Part shown: positions 11,187 through 22,439 of the stretch, one piece after another
Position numbering within the stretch: the stretch's first letter is position 1
How the letters are laid out: each line of letters begins with the position of its first letter
Assembly (NCBI GenBank): GCA_963556255.1
Contig: OY744615.1
Span: forward strand, 15,169,537-15,233,536
Length of the DNA: 64,000 bases
From: Allolobophora icterica
Lineage: Eukaryota; Annelida; Clitellata; Crassiclitellata; Lumbricidae
Direction: 5' to 3'
Notes under the pieces: generated by a model
The model's input: the letters and a program-made list of their open reading frames with translations, nothing else
Told to the model about the DNA's origin: nothing
The model's database searches: none
Made by a program: the position numbers and the translations under genes

Positions 11187-11642
11187 TGTGACCATATCTG
11201 GGAAAAGGGACCTTAGTGGGATATGGAGTTATTGGGCTCCTCAAAGGCAGTTGGAAACAAGCTTTCAAAGAAAAGAAACTGCACTAAGTTTGGCCCATAA
11301 ATGACAAAGTTATTACAAATTTAGCAACATAATATATAAAACCATTATTTCGAGAATATCAAGTTTAAACATTTAGCAAGATGGCACTCAGAAAAGCCAC
11401 CACAAACACAAATGTTTAGTTTTTCACCATGCCAGAATCATTGTTCTATATGTACTCTATAAAATGACACATAAAACACCAAAATACATTGCAATTTATT
11501 GCCAGAAATCACTTATTAACACATACATCAATTCTGAAGTTTCGCAATAAAAATTCGACAACCAACAAGCGCCTATCTAAAACAGGATGTAACTCCGAAA
11601 ATTGAACCCCACTTTAGGTCCCTTATCCCAGATATGGTCACA
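11187..11642. mobile_element. MITE with long inverted ends, TA target (mariner-like)
   Basis: The ends TGTGACCATATCTGGGA...GGGACCT and AGGTCCC...CCCAGATATGGTCACA are inverted copies over about 35 bases. TA dinucleotides flank both sides (11185-11186, 11643-11644). The interior is AT-rich, non-coding and 456 bp in all. The TA duplication and TIR length fit a Tc1/mariner-type non-autonomous element. Confidence 0.7.
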
Positions 11643-11750
11643 TATATGTCTATCAATGTTTTTATGGTGTGTGAATGTAATTTTCCACTGTATCAGATAG
11701 TTTTAAGCACGTATTCGTATCGGAAGTGGCCCTAACGTAATTCATTCTGG

Positions 11751-11810
11751 AGATTTATATAGCGCCTCTTCAAGAGACCTACTCAGAGGCGAGTAATGTC
11801 ATTGACCAAT
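11751..11810 (-). mobile_element. LINE 3' terminus remnant
   Basis: atttatatagcgcctctt...ctactcagaggcg is the reverse complement of the GAGGCGCTATATAAAT box that ends the CR1-like LINEs at 47370 and 62790. The same box occurs at 42370, 43460 and 44640. Only the last 60 bases or so are present. Confidence 0.5.
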
Positions 11811-12221
11811 CGGATTGCTGACTTGAATACGATTGGCCACGGATTCTAGATACTATGTAGAAGGCAATTGGATTGGCTGACCAGCGCCATGCGTCGGCGG
11901 AGCAATTCCTATGAGGCAACATGGACGAGTTCTCGGTTTCTGATCTGCTGAGGGTTGGTACGCGTTTGCGCGCAATGAGTGACGTCAGCGACTGAACAGT
12001 GACTTATTTTCATAGCCAGACTTGTCTACTGGCGCGACAGATTGGAACATATATAAAAGATAAGTAGAAAATTCGATGAGAAGCAGCAAAAAGTATTGTG
12101 GCTATCATTTTCTGTTGTGCTTGCTTGATTTTTTAAGTAACAGATGTCGTTTCATCACTCCTGAAGTGTAGTCAAAATAACCAAATCCCCTTCCCATTAT
12201 TTTGGACAAGTTTACGCCAGT

Positions 12222-12530
12222 GCGGGGAGGGGAGATGGTTGAATGGTAACACGCATGGCACGAAGATCAGAAGGATGCGGGTTCGATAGCCGCTAGCCTC
12301 ATAAGGTAGACTCAGCCTTCCATTCCCTACGTGGCGACGTAAAATGAGCAGTAGAACAGATGGGCGCCTTGCAGGCTGCCATACAGTTAAATTCGACTCT
12401 TGGTAAACTTGTTATCATCTGTTACCACTATATCATGTACATGTAATCTTACTGCGTACTTGTCAGTTTGAATGAATAAACGAATATCATTATTATTATT
12501 TTTTATTTTTTTTTAAATTTTGCCCCGAGG
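12222..12530 (+). mobile_element. tRNA-derived SINE, second copy
   Basis: It has an A box like tggttgaatgg and a B box ggttcgatagcc, followed by cagccttcca...ctacgtggcgac, gaataaacg and an ATT/T-rich tail. It matches the SINEs at 540 and 41397. As at 41397, its T-rich tail runs directly into a cccgaggta...gctcagg segment (see 12563-13150). Confidence 0.7.
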
Positions 12531-12562
12531 TAAACAGGATCGCTCAGGGACTTCAACATTAT

Positions 12563-13150
12563 TTACATTGTAGAATTGTCTGGAATGGGCCCTATTCGTC
12601 TAGTTCTAAGTTGGTGAAGGTACCCATAAAGGCCACCGCGTTGAAACGTTGTTTTAAACTTAGCGGTTAGGTTGTGGCGTTTGCCACCTCTAACACGCTG
12701 TGCAAGCGTGCGGGACCCAAAAGCGAGCAAGTGCTGCCAAGGGAGCGGAGAGAGCGGGTCCCACAGGATAAGACCGATAACAGTCGTCAACAATTTGCAT
12801 AGGCTGTGTCTGGCTGCTTTAGGAATATGTTTGAGAAGTCTGACTTGAAGGGAAGGATGAGGGATTAGATCCGGCGTGGGGGCGGGCCCAACGTCATCTA
12901 CTGAGGGCCCCGGTGCCACTCGAGAAGCGTGGAATGGCGCCCGATCAGACGAGGTCGAAGGAGGCGGTCCCAACAATGGAAGTTTGTGGGAATTGTGGGA
13001 GCCAGGACAGGGGTTATTCCTGGGTCCATGCCAGTGCACCAGGCCGTTCTTATGATGCAGTTTCCACTCGGAAAAACAAACCCCACAAATTCCCTTAGCC
13101 TTCTGTTGGGACCGTGATGGAGAAACAGTATCGTTACACTCCGATTCCAT
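12563..13150 (-). pseudogene. N-terminal ORF fragment of a LINE-like element
   Basis: A 195-codon frame contains a Cys/His cluster (CGVCFSEWKLHH...HWHG...CPGS), a Pro-rich stretch, and LLKHIPKAARHSLCKLLTTV followed by WQHLLAFGS...RGGKRHNL. The pattern 'HIPKxAR...L...W..LL.F...RGGK+.L' is what I remember from N-termini of long RT-containing ORFs in invertebrate genomes. RT itself is absent here. This is a family-level inference; it could also be a captured host sequence. Confidence 0.4.
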
Positions 13151-13439
13151 GTAAGTTAAATGAAAAACAGCGAGAAATCGCTAAGTAGGTCAGCAGACGG
13201 GGGAGCGTGGCAGCGACGAAATGTCGCGATGCCGTCATCTAAACTCTTAAACCTGCGCCTTAAATCGATTCAAAACAGAGAGAAATGCGACTTGGGGTAT
13301 CAGAGAAACCTTTCAACCGAATAGGACTTGAATTTAGGCTAAAATCATCGGAAAAAGCGAGTTATAAACGACAAACGGGTCTTTCGAAAAACAACACCGC
13401 CATGTTCGGCAAGGGCCATTCCAGACATTATTCATTAGA

Positions 13440-13531
<92 letters not shown>
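13440..13531 (+). repeat. (ATT)n microsatellite
   Basis: About 30 perfect ATT units. They are followed by actataacc...gttaaaaacg and an A-rich block with repeated aaaaaacgg. The same block occurs inverted at 18790-18897 beside another ATT array. Confidence 0.9.
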
Positions 13532-13535
<4 letters not shown>

Positions 13536-13865
13536 AACCATAGTTGTTAAAAACGATAGAAACTAAATAAAAAACGGAAAAAACGTCGTTTTTTTCAAAA
13601 AAATAAAAAACGGAAAAAAAACGGGAAAAAAACGACAAAAGAAAATAACTTGACTTTCTCACACATTGTAGGCCCTACTGCAATTTAAAATTAACAGAAT
13701 TTAATCAGCAAATAACACAACTTTATTAGTAAACACTAAGTAACACCAATCTACAACAATTATTTTGTTTCTTATAAGTTTGGTTTTATAAGAAATTGAG
13801 AAATTAAAAATATTTAAATCTTTTCAAATTTAAATTGTAAACATAAGTCCACATAAGTCCATGCT

Positions 13866-14006
13866 TGTAATATAGTAGAGAACCAGTATAAGGACTTGGA
13901 ACCAGCTTGAGTGTGCGAATGGCGGACTTAAAACAATAGAGCTTGTCAGTAAACTAAAGATCGGATATTGGGTTGATAATAAAAGATATAAAATACAAAT
14001 ATAACA
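13866..14006 (+). repeat. 5' LTR
   Basis: A 141-bp LTR starting TGTAATATAGTAGAG and ending AAATATAACA. It is among the shorter LTRs known for this superfamily. It contains gataataaaagatataaaa near its end, a possible TATA/poly(A) region. Confidence 0.95.
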
Positions 14007-14008
14007 TT

Positions 14009-14019
14009 TGGCGACGAGG
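14009..14019 (+). promoter_or_regulatory. Primer binding site (putative)
   Basis: TGGCGACGAGG lies two bases after the 5' LTR and begins with the TGG expected to pair with a tRNA CCA end. Which tRNA is used cannot be told from the window. Confidence 0.6.
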
Positions 14020-14043
14020 TAAAAACTTTAACGAACTATCAGC

Positions 14044-17000
14044 ATGACTGAATTTGGGCCAATACCCCATTTCGCTCCGTTTCAACCCGAAGTCGACCCC
14101 GCGTCAACCGCACTTCGCTGGAAGTAATGGACGGACCGATTCGAGAACCTAATGACGGCTCTGAACATTACTGATGACAAACGCAAACGTGCACTCCTCC
14201 TACACTTGGCAGGCGAAGCTGTGTACGATATCTTCGATGGTTTGGTCGTTGAAACGCCTTCTGACGATTCTGATTCCGGTGAGAACAATGTCTATACTCT
14301 GACCAAACGCGCACTTGATGAACATTTCAGTCCAAAGAAGAACGTTGAATTTGAAATATTTAACTTTCGTCTGACTAGACAGAATCCGGACGAAACCACA
14401 GATGCTTATCATGCGCGACTCCGCACATTAGCAAAATACTGTGAATTTTCAAACCTAGATGCGGAAATAAAGTCTCACATAATTCAAACGTGCAATTTAG
14501 CGAGACTGCGAAGGCGTGCTCTTGCCGATTCAGAAATGACACTGAAAGTTCTGTTAGACACAGTTCGGGCAATGGAGACTTCTGAACGACAGTCAAAGGT
14601 TATTGAAATGGGTTTTACTGAGCATGAGACTGCCAAACGCATGGTCGCTCGAGTGGCTAATCAACCACATCAACCAAAACAATCCATACATCAGCATGCA
14701 GCAAAGCAGACAAAACCTTCTACACAGGTATGTCGTAACTGTGGTCTTTTGTATCCGCACCAGGGTGGAAAAATGCAATGTCCAGCATGGGGCAAAGCAT
14801 GTTTTGCGTGCAATAAACAAAACCACTTTCAGAGACAATGCCAAAGTACCAATAAACTTCAAAGACCGCTGTCAAGAAGTAAGATGTACACGGCACAGAA
14901 TGCGCCACACTCACGACGACAAGTCCATCAACTAAGTACAGATGTACAGAAACCCATGAACAGAGATGAAACAGCGGATGACTATGCCTTTGTTTTAGAA
15001 CAACAGAGACTGAAGAAATTACCACATGTTCACGTGGTTATCAATGATGTTCCAGTCGAAATCCTGATTGACACGGGGGCTAGTGTCAATATCCTAGATG
15101 AAAAGACGTTCCAAAGGTTTCCTGAATGCACGATTCTCCATCGATCACAGACCACAATACATTCGTATGCAACCACAACACCGATAAAGATTATAGGTCA
15201 CTTTGAAACCATAGTAAGACACAAACAGAACATTGTGAAGGCTGTATTCCATGTGGCCAAAGGAGATAAAGGATCATTGTTAAGCTTTGGGACTGCATCA
15301 GAATTAGGTTTGATTAAACTCAACCTCAATGTTATCAAATCATCACAACCAGTAACGATCGAATTCCTGGAAAAAGAACATCCGCAACTTTTTGAAGGAA
15401 TTGGCAAACTGAAGAACTTCAGAGTAAAACTTCACATTGATGAGAGTGTGAAACCATCTGCGCAACAACACAGAAGGGTACCATTCCACATACGCAAGAA
15501 AGTGGAACAAGAACTGAATCTTCTTCTTGAGAAAGACATCATTGAACGCATCGAAGGACCAACACCTTGGATGTCACCAATCGTTACACCGGTAAAGCCT
15601 AAAGAACCGGATAAGGTACGCATTTGTGTTGATATGAGACAAGCGAATAAAGCCATTCTTCGTGAGAGGCATGTAACCCCTACCCTGGAGGACATCATCA
15701 GCGACCTGAATGGAGCAAAGAAATTCTCAAAGTTAGATCTCACGGCCGGTTACCATCAGCTTGAACTGGATCCAGCCAGCCGTTACATCACAACGTTCTC
15801 CACTCACATTGGTTTATTCCGTTACAAGAGACTGAATTTCGGAATTTCCTCAGCCAGCGAGGTATTTCAAAACACCATCGCACAGGTATTAGAAGGCATA
15901 CCTGGAGTTATGAATATCAGTGACGACATAATTGTACATGGCCGTACAACAGCAAAACACGATCAAAGTTTGGGTGCTGTTATCAGTCGCTTACTGGATA
16001 GAGGCCTAACACTCAACAAGAACAAGTGTGAGTTGAACAAAACAACACTTACCTTCTTCGGACATGTATTCTCAGAACGAGGAGTTAGCATAGATCCTGA
16101 TAAAGTCGACGCACTGATGAATATGTCACCACCAACAAATGCAACAGAGGTTAGAAGCTTGCTTGGAATGATCAATTACAGTTCAAGATTCATCAAAGAC
16201 TATGCGACAAAAACTGAACCTCTAAGGGAGTTAACCAAAGCAAACGTATCGTTCACCTGGGGTACGGTTGAACAGCAAGCGTTTGAAGAACTCAAAGCAT
16301 GCTTGTGCCAGAATGCAGTAACAGCATATTACGACCCAAATAAACAGTCACATGTTACAGTCGATGCAAGCCCTGTGGGACTCAGTGCAATTCTTGCTCA
16401 GGAAGATCATCAAGGTCATAAACAAGTTGTCACATACGTTAGTAGATCACTAACGGAAGTAGAGAAGCGTTATTCACAGACTGAGCGCGAGGCTCTGGCA
16501 TGCGTTTGGGCATGTGAGCGTTTACACCGATATCTGTATGGCTGTTCCTTTGACTTGATGACTGACCACAAACCACTAGAAGCTATATATGGCAATCCAC
16601 GATGCAAGTTATCTGCCAGAATGGAAAGATGGAGTATCAGATTGCAACCCTATGATTTCAGAATCATCCACAAAGCTGGAAAAGATAATCCTGCTGACTA
16701 CATGTCTCGTCATCCAGTGCTCGACCAAGGAAGTAAAGATGACAGATCACATAAAGTCTCAGAAGAATACATTAACTTCATCATCTCCAATGCAATTCCT
16801 AAAGCCATGACATTAGAGCAGATTGAAGAAGCGACTGTGTCTGATGTTATTCTACAGAAAATATTTAAATGCATCAAATCAAATAACTGGAAAGAAGCTC
16901 ATGAGTCACTAGATCTTCGTCCGTTCTATCATATCAAAGATGAACTATGCTCATCAGTAGATGGAAAGATACTGCTGAGAGGTACACGAATCGTGATACC

Positions 17001-18165
17001 GCAAAGTCTACAGGAGGAAGTCATTCGATTATCACACGAGGGTCATCAAGGCATCACGAAGACAAAGAAACTCCTACGACAGAAAGTCTGGTTTCCTGGT
17101 ATCGATAAAGCAGCAGAAGACGCTGTCAAGAAATGTCTATCGTGTCAGATAGCCACACCAGAAACCTCTTCAGAGCCATTGCAGATGACTCCATTACCAG
17201 AAGGCCCTTGGCAGAACCTATCAGCCGATTTCTGTGGTCCTTTACCGAGTGGTGAATACTTACTTGTCATCATCGATGACTATTCAAGGTATCCAGTCGT
17301 TGAAATTGTCACCACGACGTCTGCCAATGCAGTCATTCCTGCTTTTGACAGAGTATTCTCTATGTTCGGCATACCAGTGACCGTAAAGAGTGACAATGGT
17401 TCTCCATTTAACAGTGACCAATTCAGACAATTTGCTCAGTACTGCGGTTTTAAGCATAGACGCATTACACCCTATTGGCCAAGAGCAAATGGCGAAGCAG
17501 AACGATTTATGAGAACTTTGAAGAAATCACTTCAGATAGCACATGTGGAGAAGAAGAACTGGAAACAAGAGATGTACACCTTTCTTCACGCATACAGGTC
17601 AACACCACATACCACTACGGACAAAGCACCAGCTGAAATCCTACTAAGATATCCATTCAGAGGCCGCATTCCAGAAATATCGAAATCTGTTCCTGATGAA
17701 GAGTTAAGAACACGAGACACCACTGCCAAGCAGAAAATGAAAGCGTACAGAGACTGTCGAAACCACAACAAAAAGGAACTAAGAATCGGAGATACTGTTC
17801 TAGTGAAAAAACGTGGAGGAAATAAGATATCTGGCTGCTACGACAGTATTCCGTTGACCATAACAAAAATTAAAGGCACGATGATCACAGCTGAAAGACA
17901 AGGATACTCCGTGACAAGAAACTCAACATTTTTCAAGAAGCTGGAGAATGTCGATCAAGGAAGTGTGGTGAGGGAAGATGAGGATGAAGACGCAGAGGAT
18001 TACATCCCAATTCGAACACCAACACCGAGTGTAGCAACGCCAACACAAACTGTCACACAGCCTTGCACGACACTGCCAACTCGAGAAGGACATAGTACTG
18101 TTCAGACGCGACGTTATCCACAGCGCCCGAATAGGAAGCCACCAAGACGATTTAGCCCAGAATGA
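14044..18165 (+). CDS. Gag-Pol polyprotein of Ty3-type element (early in-frame stop)
   Basis: The first ATG (14044) is followed in frame by a TAA at 14125-14127. The open part then runs from the next ATG (14152) for 1,337 codons. Residues counted from 14152: capsid-like N-terminus; Cys cluster near 193 and CCHC knuckle CFACNKQNHFQRQC at 217-230; aspartic protease LIDTGAS near 305; RT with FSKLDLTAGYHQ and a serine variant of the catalytic box (ISDD) near 588; RNase H TVDAS near 736 and TDHKPLEA; integrase HHCC at 961-999; catalytic Asp near 1025, Asp near 1081 and Glu near 1117; and a GPY/F-like C-terminal module. The ISDD box and layout fit the K02A2.6/Mag side of Ty3. The stop may be a recent null mutation or a leaky signal; initiation at 14152 is also possible. 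Confidence 0.9.
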
Positions 18166-18266
18166 ACTGGATTGATGTTCTGACGGACTGTATATGTATA
18201 AGAACTCTGACCTAGATACAGACACTATAGAAGTCCAATATACAGTCAACGTAGAAGTTAGCAATT

Positions 18267-18279
18267 AAAGAAGGGGGGA
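18267..18279 (+). promoter_or_regulatory. Polypurine tract
   Basis: aaagaagggggga abuts the 3' LTR directly, where plus-strand priming occurs in LTR elements. Confidence 0.85.
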
Positions 18280-18421
18280 TGTAATATAGTAGAGAACCAG
18301 TATAAGGACTTGGAACCAGCTTGAGTGTGCGAATGGCGGACTCAAAACAATAGAGCTTGTCAGTAAACTAAAGATCGGATATTGCGTTGATAATAAAAGA
18401 TATAAAATACAAAATATAACA
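18280..18421 (+). repeat. 3' LTR
   Basis: A 142-bp copy of the 5' LTR with the same termini, followed by ATGCT target duplication. Confidence 0.95.
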
Positions 18422-18897
18422 ATGCTGACTAAACTAACACAATTAAAAACTAAACTTTGGAAGTATAGACTTGGGCCTATAGGGCCTATAGTGTAAACTT
18501 TCTCACAGTAATTGCATTTCAATTTAGCCAATGCTGAGTTTGTCTTTCTCGTTTATCAAAGTAACGTGAATCCATTCCGCACCCTTTTCTTTTGGCATTT
18601 TAGATAACTTAGAAATAACTTTATTTCTTGTACTGTGCTATTTCATAAAGTATTTATTTCTCAAATGGTGACGTAAACAGTGAGGTAAATTAGCTCAATC
18701 CTTGAAAAAACGTAAGGGACATCAGACAAAAAATTAAACAGAAACTGAAAAACATTAACAGACAGTACATAAATAAATAAATAAAGTCACATAAAAAACG
18801 GAAAAAAACCATAGGATAAATAAAAAACGAAAAAAACGACGTTTTTTGGGAAAAAATAAAAAACGAAAAAAACGTTTTTAACATCTATGACTATAAC

Positions 18898-18958
<61 letters not shown>

Positions 18959-18976
18959 ATAATAATAATAATAATA

Positions 18977-19054
<78 letters not shown>

Positions 19055-19055
19055 T
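18898..19055 (+). repeat. (ATT)n/(AAT)n microsatellite
   Basis: About 20 ATT units switch to a short run of AAT and back to ATT. The left flank (aaaaacg...gttttttg...gactataac) is the inverted counterpart of the flank at 13532-13640. It produces long false ORFs. Confidence 0.9.
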
Positions 19056-19213
19056 TGCGTGTATATGTAGGCCTACACATGCTGGTAGATATTTATCTGT
19101 TATGATGATTAATTCAGCGTTATGTAGGCCTCCTAGAACCTATATTTAAGGCTCAGGGCCATTAAGTCACTTGGTTTAGGCGTGCCGAATGTGACACTAG
19201 TAATAATACTTAC

Positions 19214-19354
19214 AGTCTGGCTTTGAAAACGCTTTGGGTTGCCGAGTAGCGTTGAACGGCAGCCTGAGACAGACCGTTGGTATAAACCCACACAGAGGCG
19301 CCTCCAAACATGATCCCCCAAAACGTATGACGCACCGTCGGATTGGGACTCCAG
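19214..19354 (-). CDS. SLC5-family symporter exon (TM5-6, RHTFW motif)
   Basis: The acceptor gttttcag and donor gtaagt bound 141 bases. The frame reads WSPNPTVRHTFWGIMFGGAS, then VWVYTNGLSQAAVQRYSATQ and SVFKAR. It matches [40 protein letters not shown] of SLC5A8, including RHTFW, GG, the N-Q/S-Q run and VQRY. The first base completes an Asp codon from the exon at 22275, and the last two bases pair with the first base of the exon at 10919. Open frames on the same strand in other phases are shadows. Confidence 0.95.
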
Positions 19355-19416
19355 CTGAAAACATTTCATGTTTGCTTAGTGTACAACTCAAGTAATCAGT
19401 TGCCGCTTTAATGTAA

Positions 19417-19868
19417 GGGGCCATCCACATATTACGTACGCACTTAGGGGGGGAGGGGGGTCGGATTTTGGCGATTTTGCGTACGGGTGCGAACGGGGGG
19501 GAGGGGGGTAACAAAATGTGTACGTACCCAAAATAAATTTCTAATTATGACGTCCACATTAGCCTATTTATAACTCTGTATTATCCTATAGTCGTCCCAT
19601 GGCATTTTATTACATTATATAAAAGCCATGTGCAGTTATTCTGTGCTGTGAACGACACCTATAATTTGTCTATATTGGCCCTTCAATGATCTGGCCTAAA
19701 GTGCAGACAGGCTGCCTGGAGACCCTTTCTGCAGCTGGTCATCGGGGGGGGGGGGGTGCGTCAAACGTACGTACTCAGGGGGGTGGTGGAAGAAAGTACG
19801 CTTGCGAACAGGGGGGGAGTGGGTCCAATTTTCCCGGATTTTTGTGTACGTAATATATGGATGGCCCC
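19417..19868. mobile_element. PIF/Harbinger-like MITE
   Basis: The ends GGGGCCATCCACATATTACG and CGTAATATATGGATGGCCCC are inverted and flanked by a 3-bp TAA duplication, as for PIF/Harbinger elements (TWA targets). Inside, tacgtacg...cgtacg...gcgaacggggg blocks with runs of 7-11 G are repeated in inverted orientation. 452 bp, no transposase. Confidence 0.8.
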
Positions 19869-21215
19869 TAATATGTCTGCTGGTGGTCCAGGTTTTTTCA
19901 GCAATGTAGGCCTACCATCTCGACTCTGGAACGAACTTGTCCCTGAATTTCGGATATTCAGTTCCTGCACAAAAACCGCCACTCGCCCACCATCATGTGC
20001 TGCAGGCTCCTCTATTTGTCAGTAACTATCACCCACAGATTATCCACTCAAGATTAAAGTCTAACGGTCTAACCTCTTGCAGACATTCTATCCTGATCCA
20101 TCCGGTGATCCGTCTTCCGGTTTTACTTATCTTCAACGAAATCCACCTTTGCAGCTTCTCTGCATTCTCTTAATGGTCGCTCTGATAAGCGAGTTCGGCT
20201 CTTCACCTGATAGCTCAGAACAACCCCTCTAACATGACCCAGCGCTTGTGATTAAGCTGATGACCCGTGCTTAACTTCAAAGTAACACTGGAAATTTTCA
20301 GTCTACAGTTACGATTACGATTATTAAAACTTTAGACCTAGACAAGGAGAAAATATTCAACATTTCTTTGGGAACTTTCCTGAATATATGTTTTGCCTTA
20401 AAAGTAGTTTCTGTTTCGCGAAGTTTTTCTTGCGTGATGCCGTGTGGGATGACTCAAACTTTTGACGTCACAGTTGACCTTGCAGTGGCTCAACTATTTC
20501 TCCTATAGTATTATTCCTAGATGGACGATTTTGGTGTCACGTGTTTCAGTGACAGAAATTCACTTAACATGTTTCTGACACCCTCTTGCAATGACCTCTT
20601 GCGGAACACGTGACTTACCGTGACGTTTGAAGTTTTCATTTACATTTCTACAACAATAAGTTCTTGAAACGTGATCTCGATGTCCAGAGAATGGAATCAG
20701 ACTACAGGGAAGAGCCCGTTTTTTGGCACTGTTAAAAGTGACCATTTATATATGCACAGTCATAATTCTTACAAAGGTGACCTCGGCGTCTGTTCTTGGT
20801 TTTCTGCTATAAGGAATCCGGAAGACAAATGTCTGACACTCTGCGGCAGTTATGTTCTATGATCTATAGTGTTAACTGGCAAATTGGTCTCTGACAGTTC
20901 GAATCACGGTGGTGTTCAAGTTTGTCGATGATCGCAGAAGGTTGATTTGTATCTGTTTTTCTGTGAATCACACAGGTAGAATAACATCTCATTTTTATTG
21001 ACCTGTGATTCTAATCTCTCATCAGAGGATATTTTGTCAAATTTTTTTTTTAAATACATAAATGGCTAACAGGTAGTAACCAGCATTGCCAATTGAGGTG
21101 TAGGCCTATCACATGGATGTTGCTTCCAGCTGCATGCAAGATTAGGCTATTATACATATGAATAAAAGTGGTTTATACTTTTTACATTTAGGCATGTGAT
21201 TCTGTGTCTCTAAAC
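19869..21215. other. Intron; weak LINE-like stretch, otherwise nothing
   Basis: At 19870-20200 the plus strand reads ...GLPSRLWNELVPEFR, which resembles the 'LWN.LP..LR' block near LINE ORF C-termini; beyond this I recognise nothing. 20200-21215 is AT-rich sequence without motifs. Confidence 0.4.
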
Positions 21216-21604
21216 CAGAGTTTTTCAAACTGTGGTCCGCGGACCAAGAGGGGTCCGCGAAGGATATGGCGCGGGTCCGCCAGAGCGTTCTGAAAATATT
21301 CCTTAATGATTAACAATGCATGGTTTTAGCATTAGCAGCATTCACATTATTCTAGGAAGTTGTTCTCAAATTATTGCAGGAAGTTGTTCTCAAATTATTG
21401 CAGAAAGTTAATAACCATTTATTCAGTGTTACTTTTTATATTATAATAGTTCTCATAGTCATAAACAAGCTTACAAGTATTGTTCACAAGTCTGTTATTT
21501 TTAGTAAATTTTAAGTGATCAATTTTACTTTTTAAATAATTGTGACCGCGAGTTATGCCTAGAAATAATGAGGGTTCCTGGTCCAAAAAGTTTGAAAACT
21601 ACTG
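21216..21604. mobile_element. hAT-type MITE (389 bp, GGTCCGCGGACC family)
   Basis: The ends CAGAGTTTTTCAAACTGTGG and CCAAAAAGTTTGAAAACTACTG are inverted. The flanks ctctaaac and ctctaaaa (8 bp, one mismatch) are a target duplication of hAT length. The interior has ggtccgcggacc and ggggtccgcga. A truncated relative lies at 61529-61640. Confidence 0.75.
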
Positions 21605-22274
21605 CTCTAAAAATTCCCTCACGTTGCGGAATACTTCTTCTTGCCGCACAAAGGTCAATTTAGGATAGTTTAGAGAAGTTTTCCCCACTGATCATATATG
21701 ATCCGATAACTGAACTGCTCTTCACAGATTAAAGGTTATTCTTGGACACACGTGAGCAACGGCACAGTACATCAAGTTAAAACAAAGGATTGCTGGGTTA
21801 AAACTGTAAAATGTGATAACAGCAGTGCTTTTCCTAGAAAAAGGGTTTCGGAACTGCCATAGGTTCCGGAACTGAACAATTTTGGAAGGGTAAAATCCCA
21901 AGAAGAACGGGGTTGGGGTTGGGTACCGTTGGGAGGGGATATCAATAAGCACTGAAAACAGTTCACAACACTGAAATTAAATTAAAATAACAAAATCATT
22001 GTTTTATTATTAAAATAAATATATTATTTTTAGTAGCTGAAAAAAGGTGCCGAAACGCCGTTCCGTTTCGGCTGAAAAAACACTGCCTAACAGTAATCGT
22101 TAAGAATAACGAAAGTCTTGAAAGTTATACAGAGGTCCGAGTGAGAATGTCTTGCAGCTTATCTTTAAGAAAGGGTATATCAAAAGAAAAACATTTTAGA
22201 ACTCCATTTTAGAACTCCGTTTCATAGAAAAGGCAACAAACACAAAGTACAAAATCTCCACAGAATATACTAAC

Positions 22275-22348
22275 TCAACCAAATCCATACGTCCTTCCTT
22301 TCCAGCGTATTCTAAGACACTGCCAATTCCTCCAACAGCAATTGTACC
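22275..22348 (-). CDS. SLC5-family symporter exon (TM4-5 loop)
   Basis: The acceptor ttttattcctag and donor gttagt bound 74 bases. The peptide is GTIAVGGIGSVLEYAGKEGR followed by MDLV plus two bases of a codon. It fits the GG(I/L)xxVxxxAxxGGRxxF region of SLC5 proteins. A competing donor six bases upstream would break the frame into the next exon, so the gttagt site is preferred. Confidence 0.85.
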
Positions 22349-22439
22349 CTAGGAATAAAACATCTTTACCTTGACATTGTTTTCAATTCAACTATTGAGA
22401 AAAATACATTAAATTTTATCTTCTTTTGTAAACGCCATG

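Larger units (their letters stand above)
13866..18421 (+). mobile_element. Complete Ty3-type LTR retrotransposon
   Basis: Two short LTRs (141 and 142 bp) with TGTAAT...ATAACA ends differ by only two substitutions and one indel. They are flanked by a 5-bp duplication ATGCT (13861-13865 and 18422-18426). A primer-binding-like site, a gag-pol frame and a polypurine tract lie in the right order. Low LTR divergence indicates recent insertion into the symporter intron. Confidence 0.95.

Noticed and set aside
18787..19105. Poly-Ile/Asn/Leu/Tyr ORFs over ATT and TA arrays
   Set aside because: Simple microsatellites read in frame; no flanking coding sequence.
22277..22280. Donor at 22279 (ttg|gttgag) for the GTIAVGG exon
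   Set aside because: It gives the wrong phase into the WSPNP exon; the gttagt donor five bases further gives the right phase and spacing.
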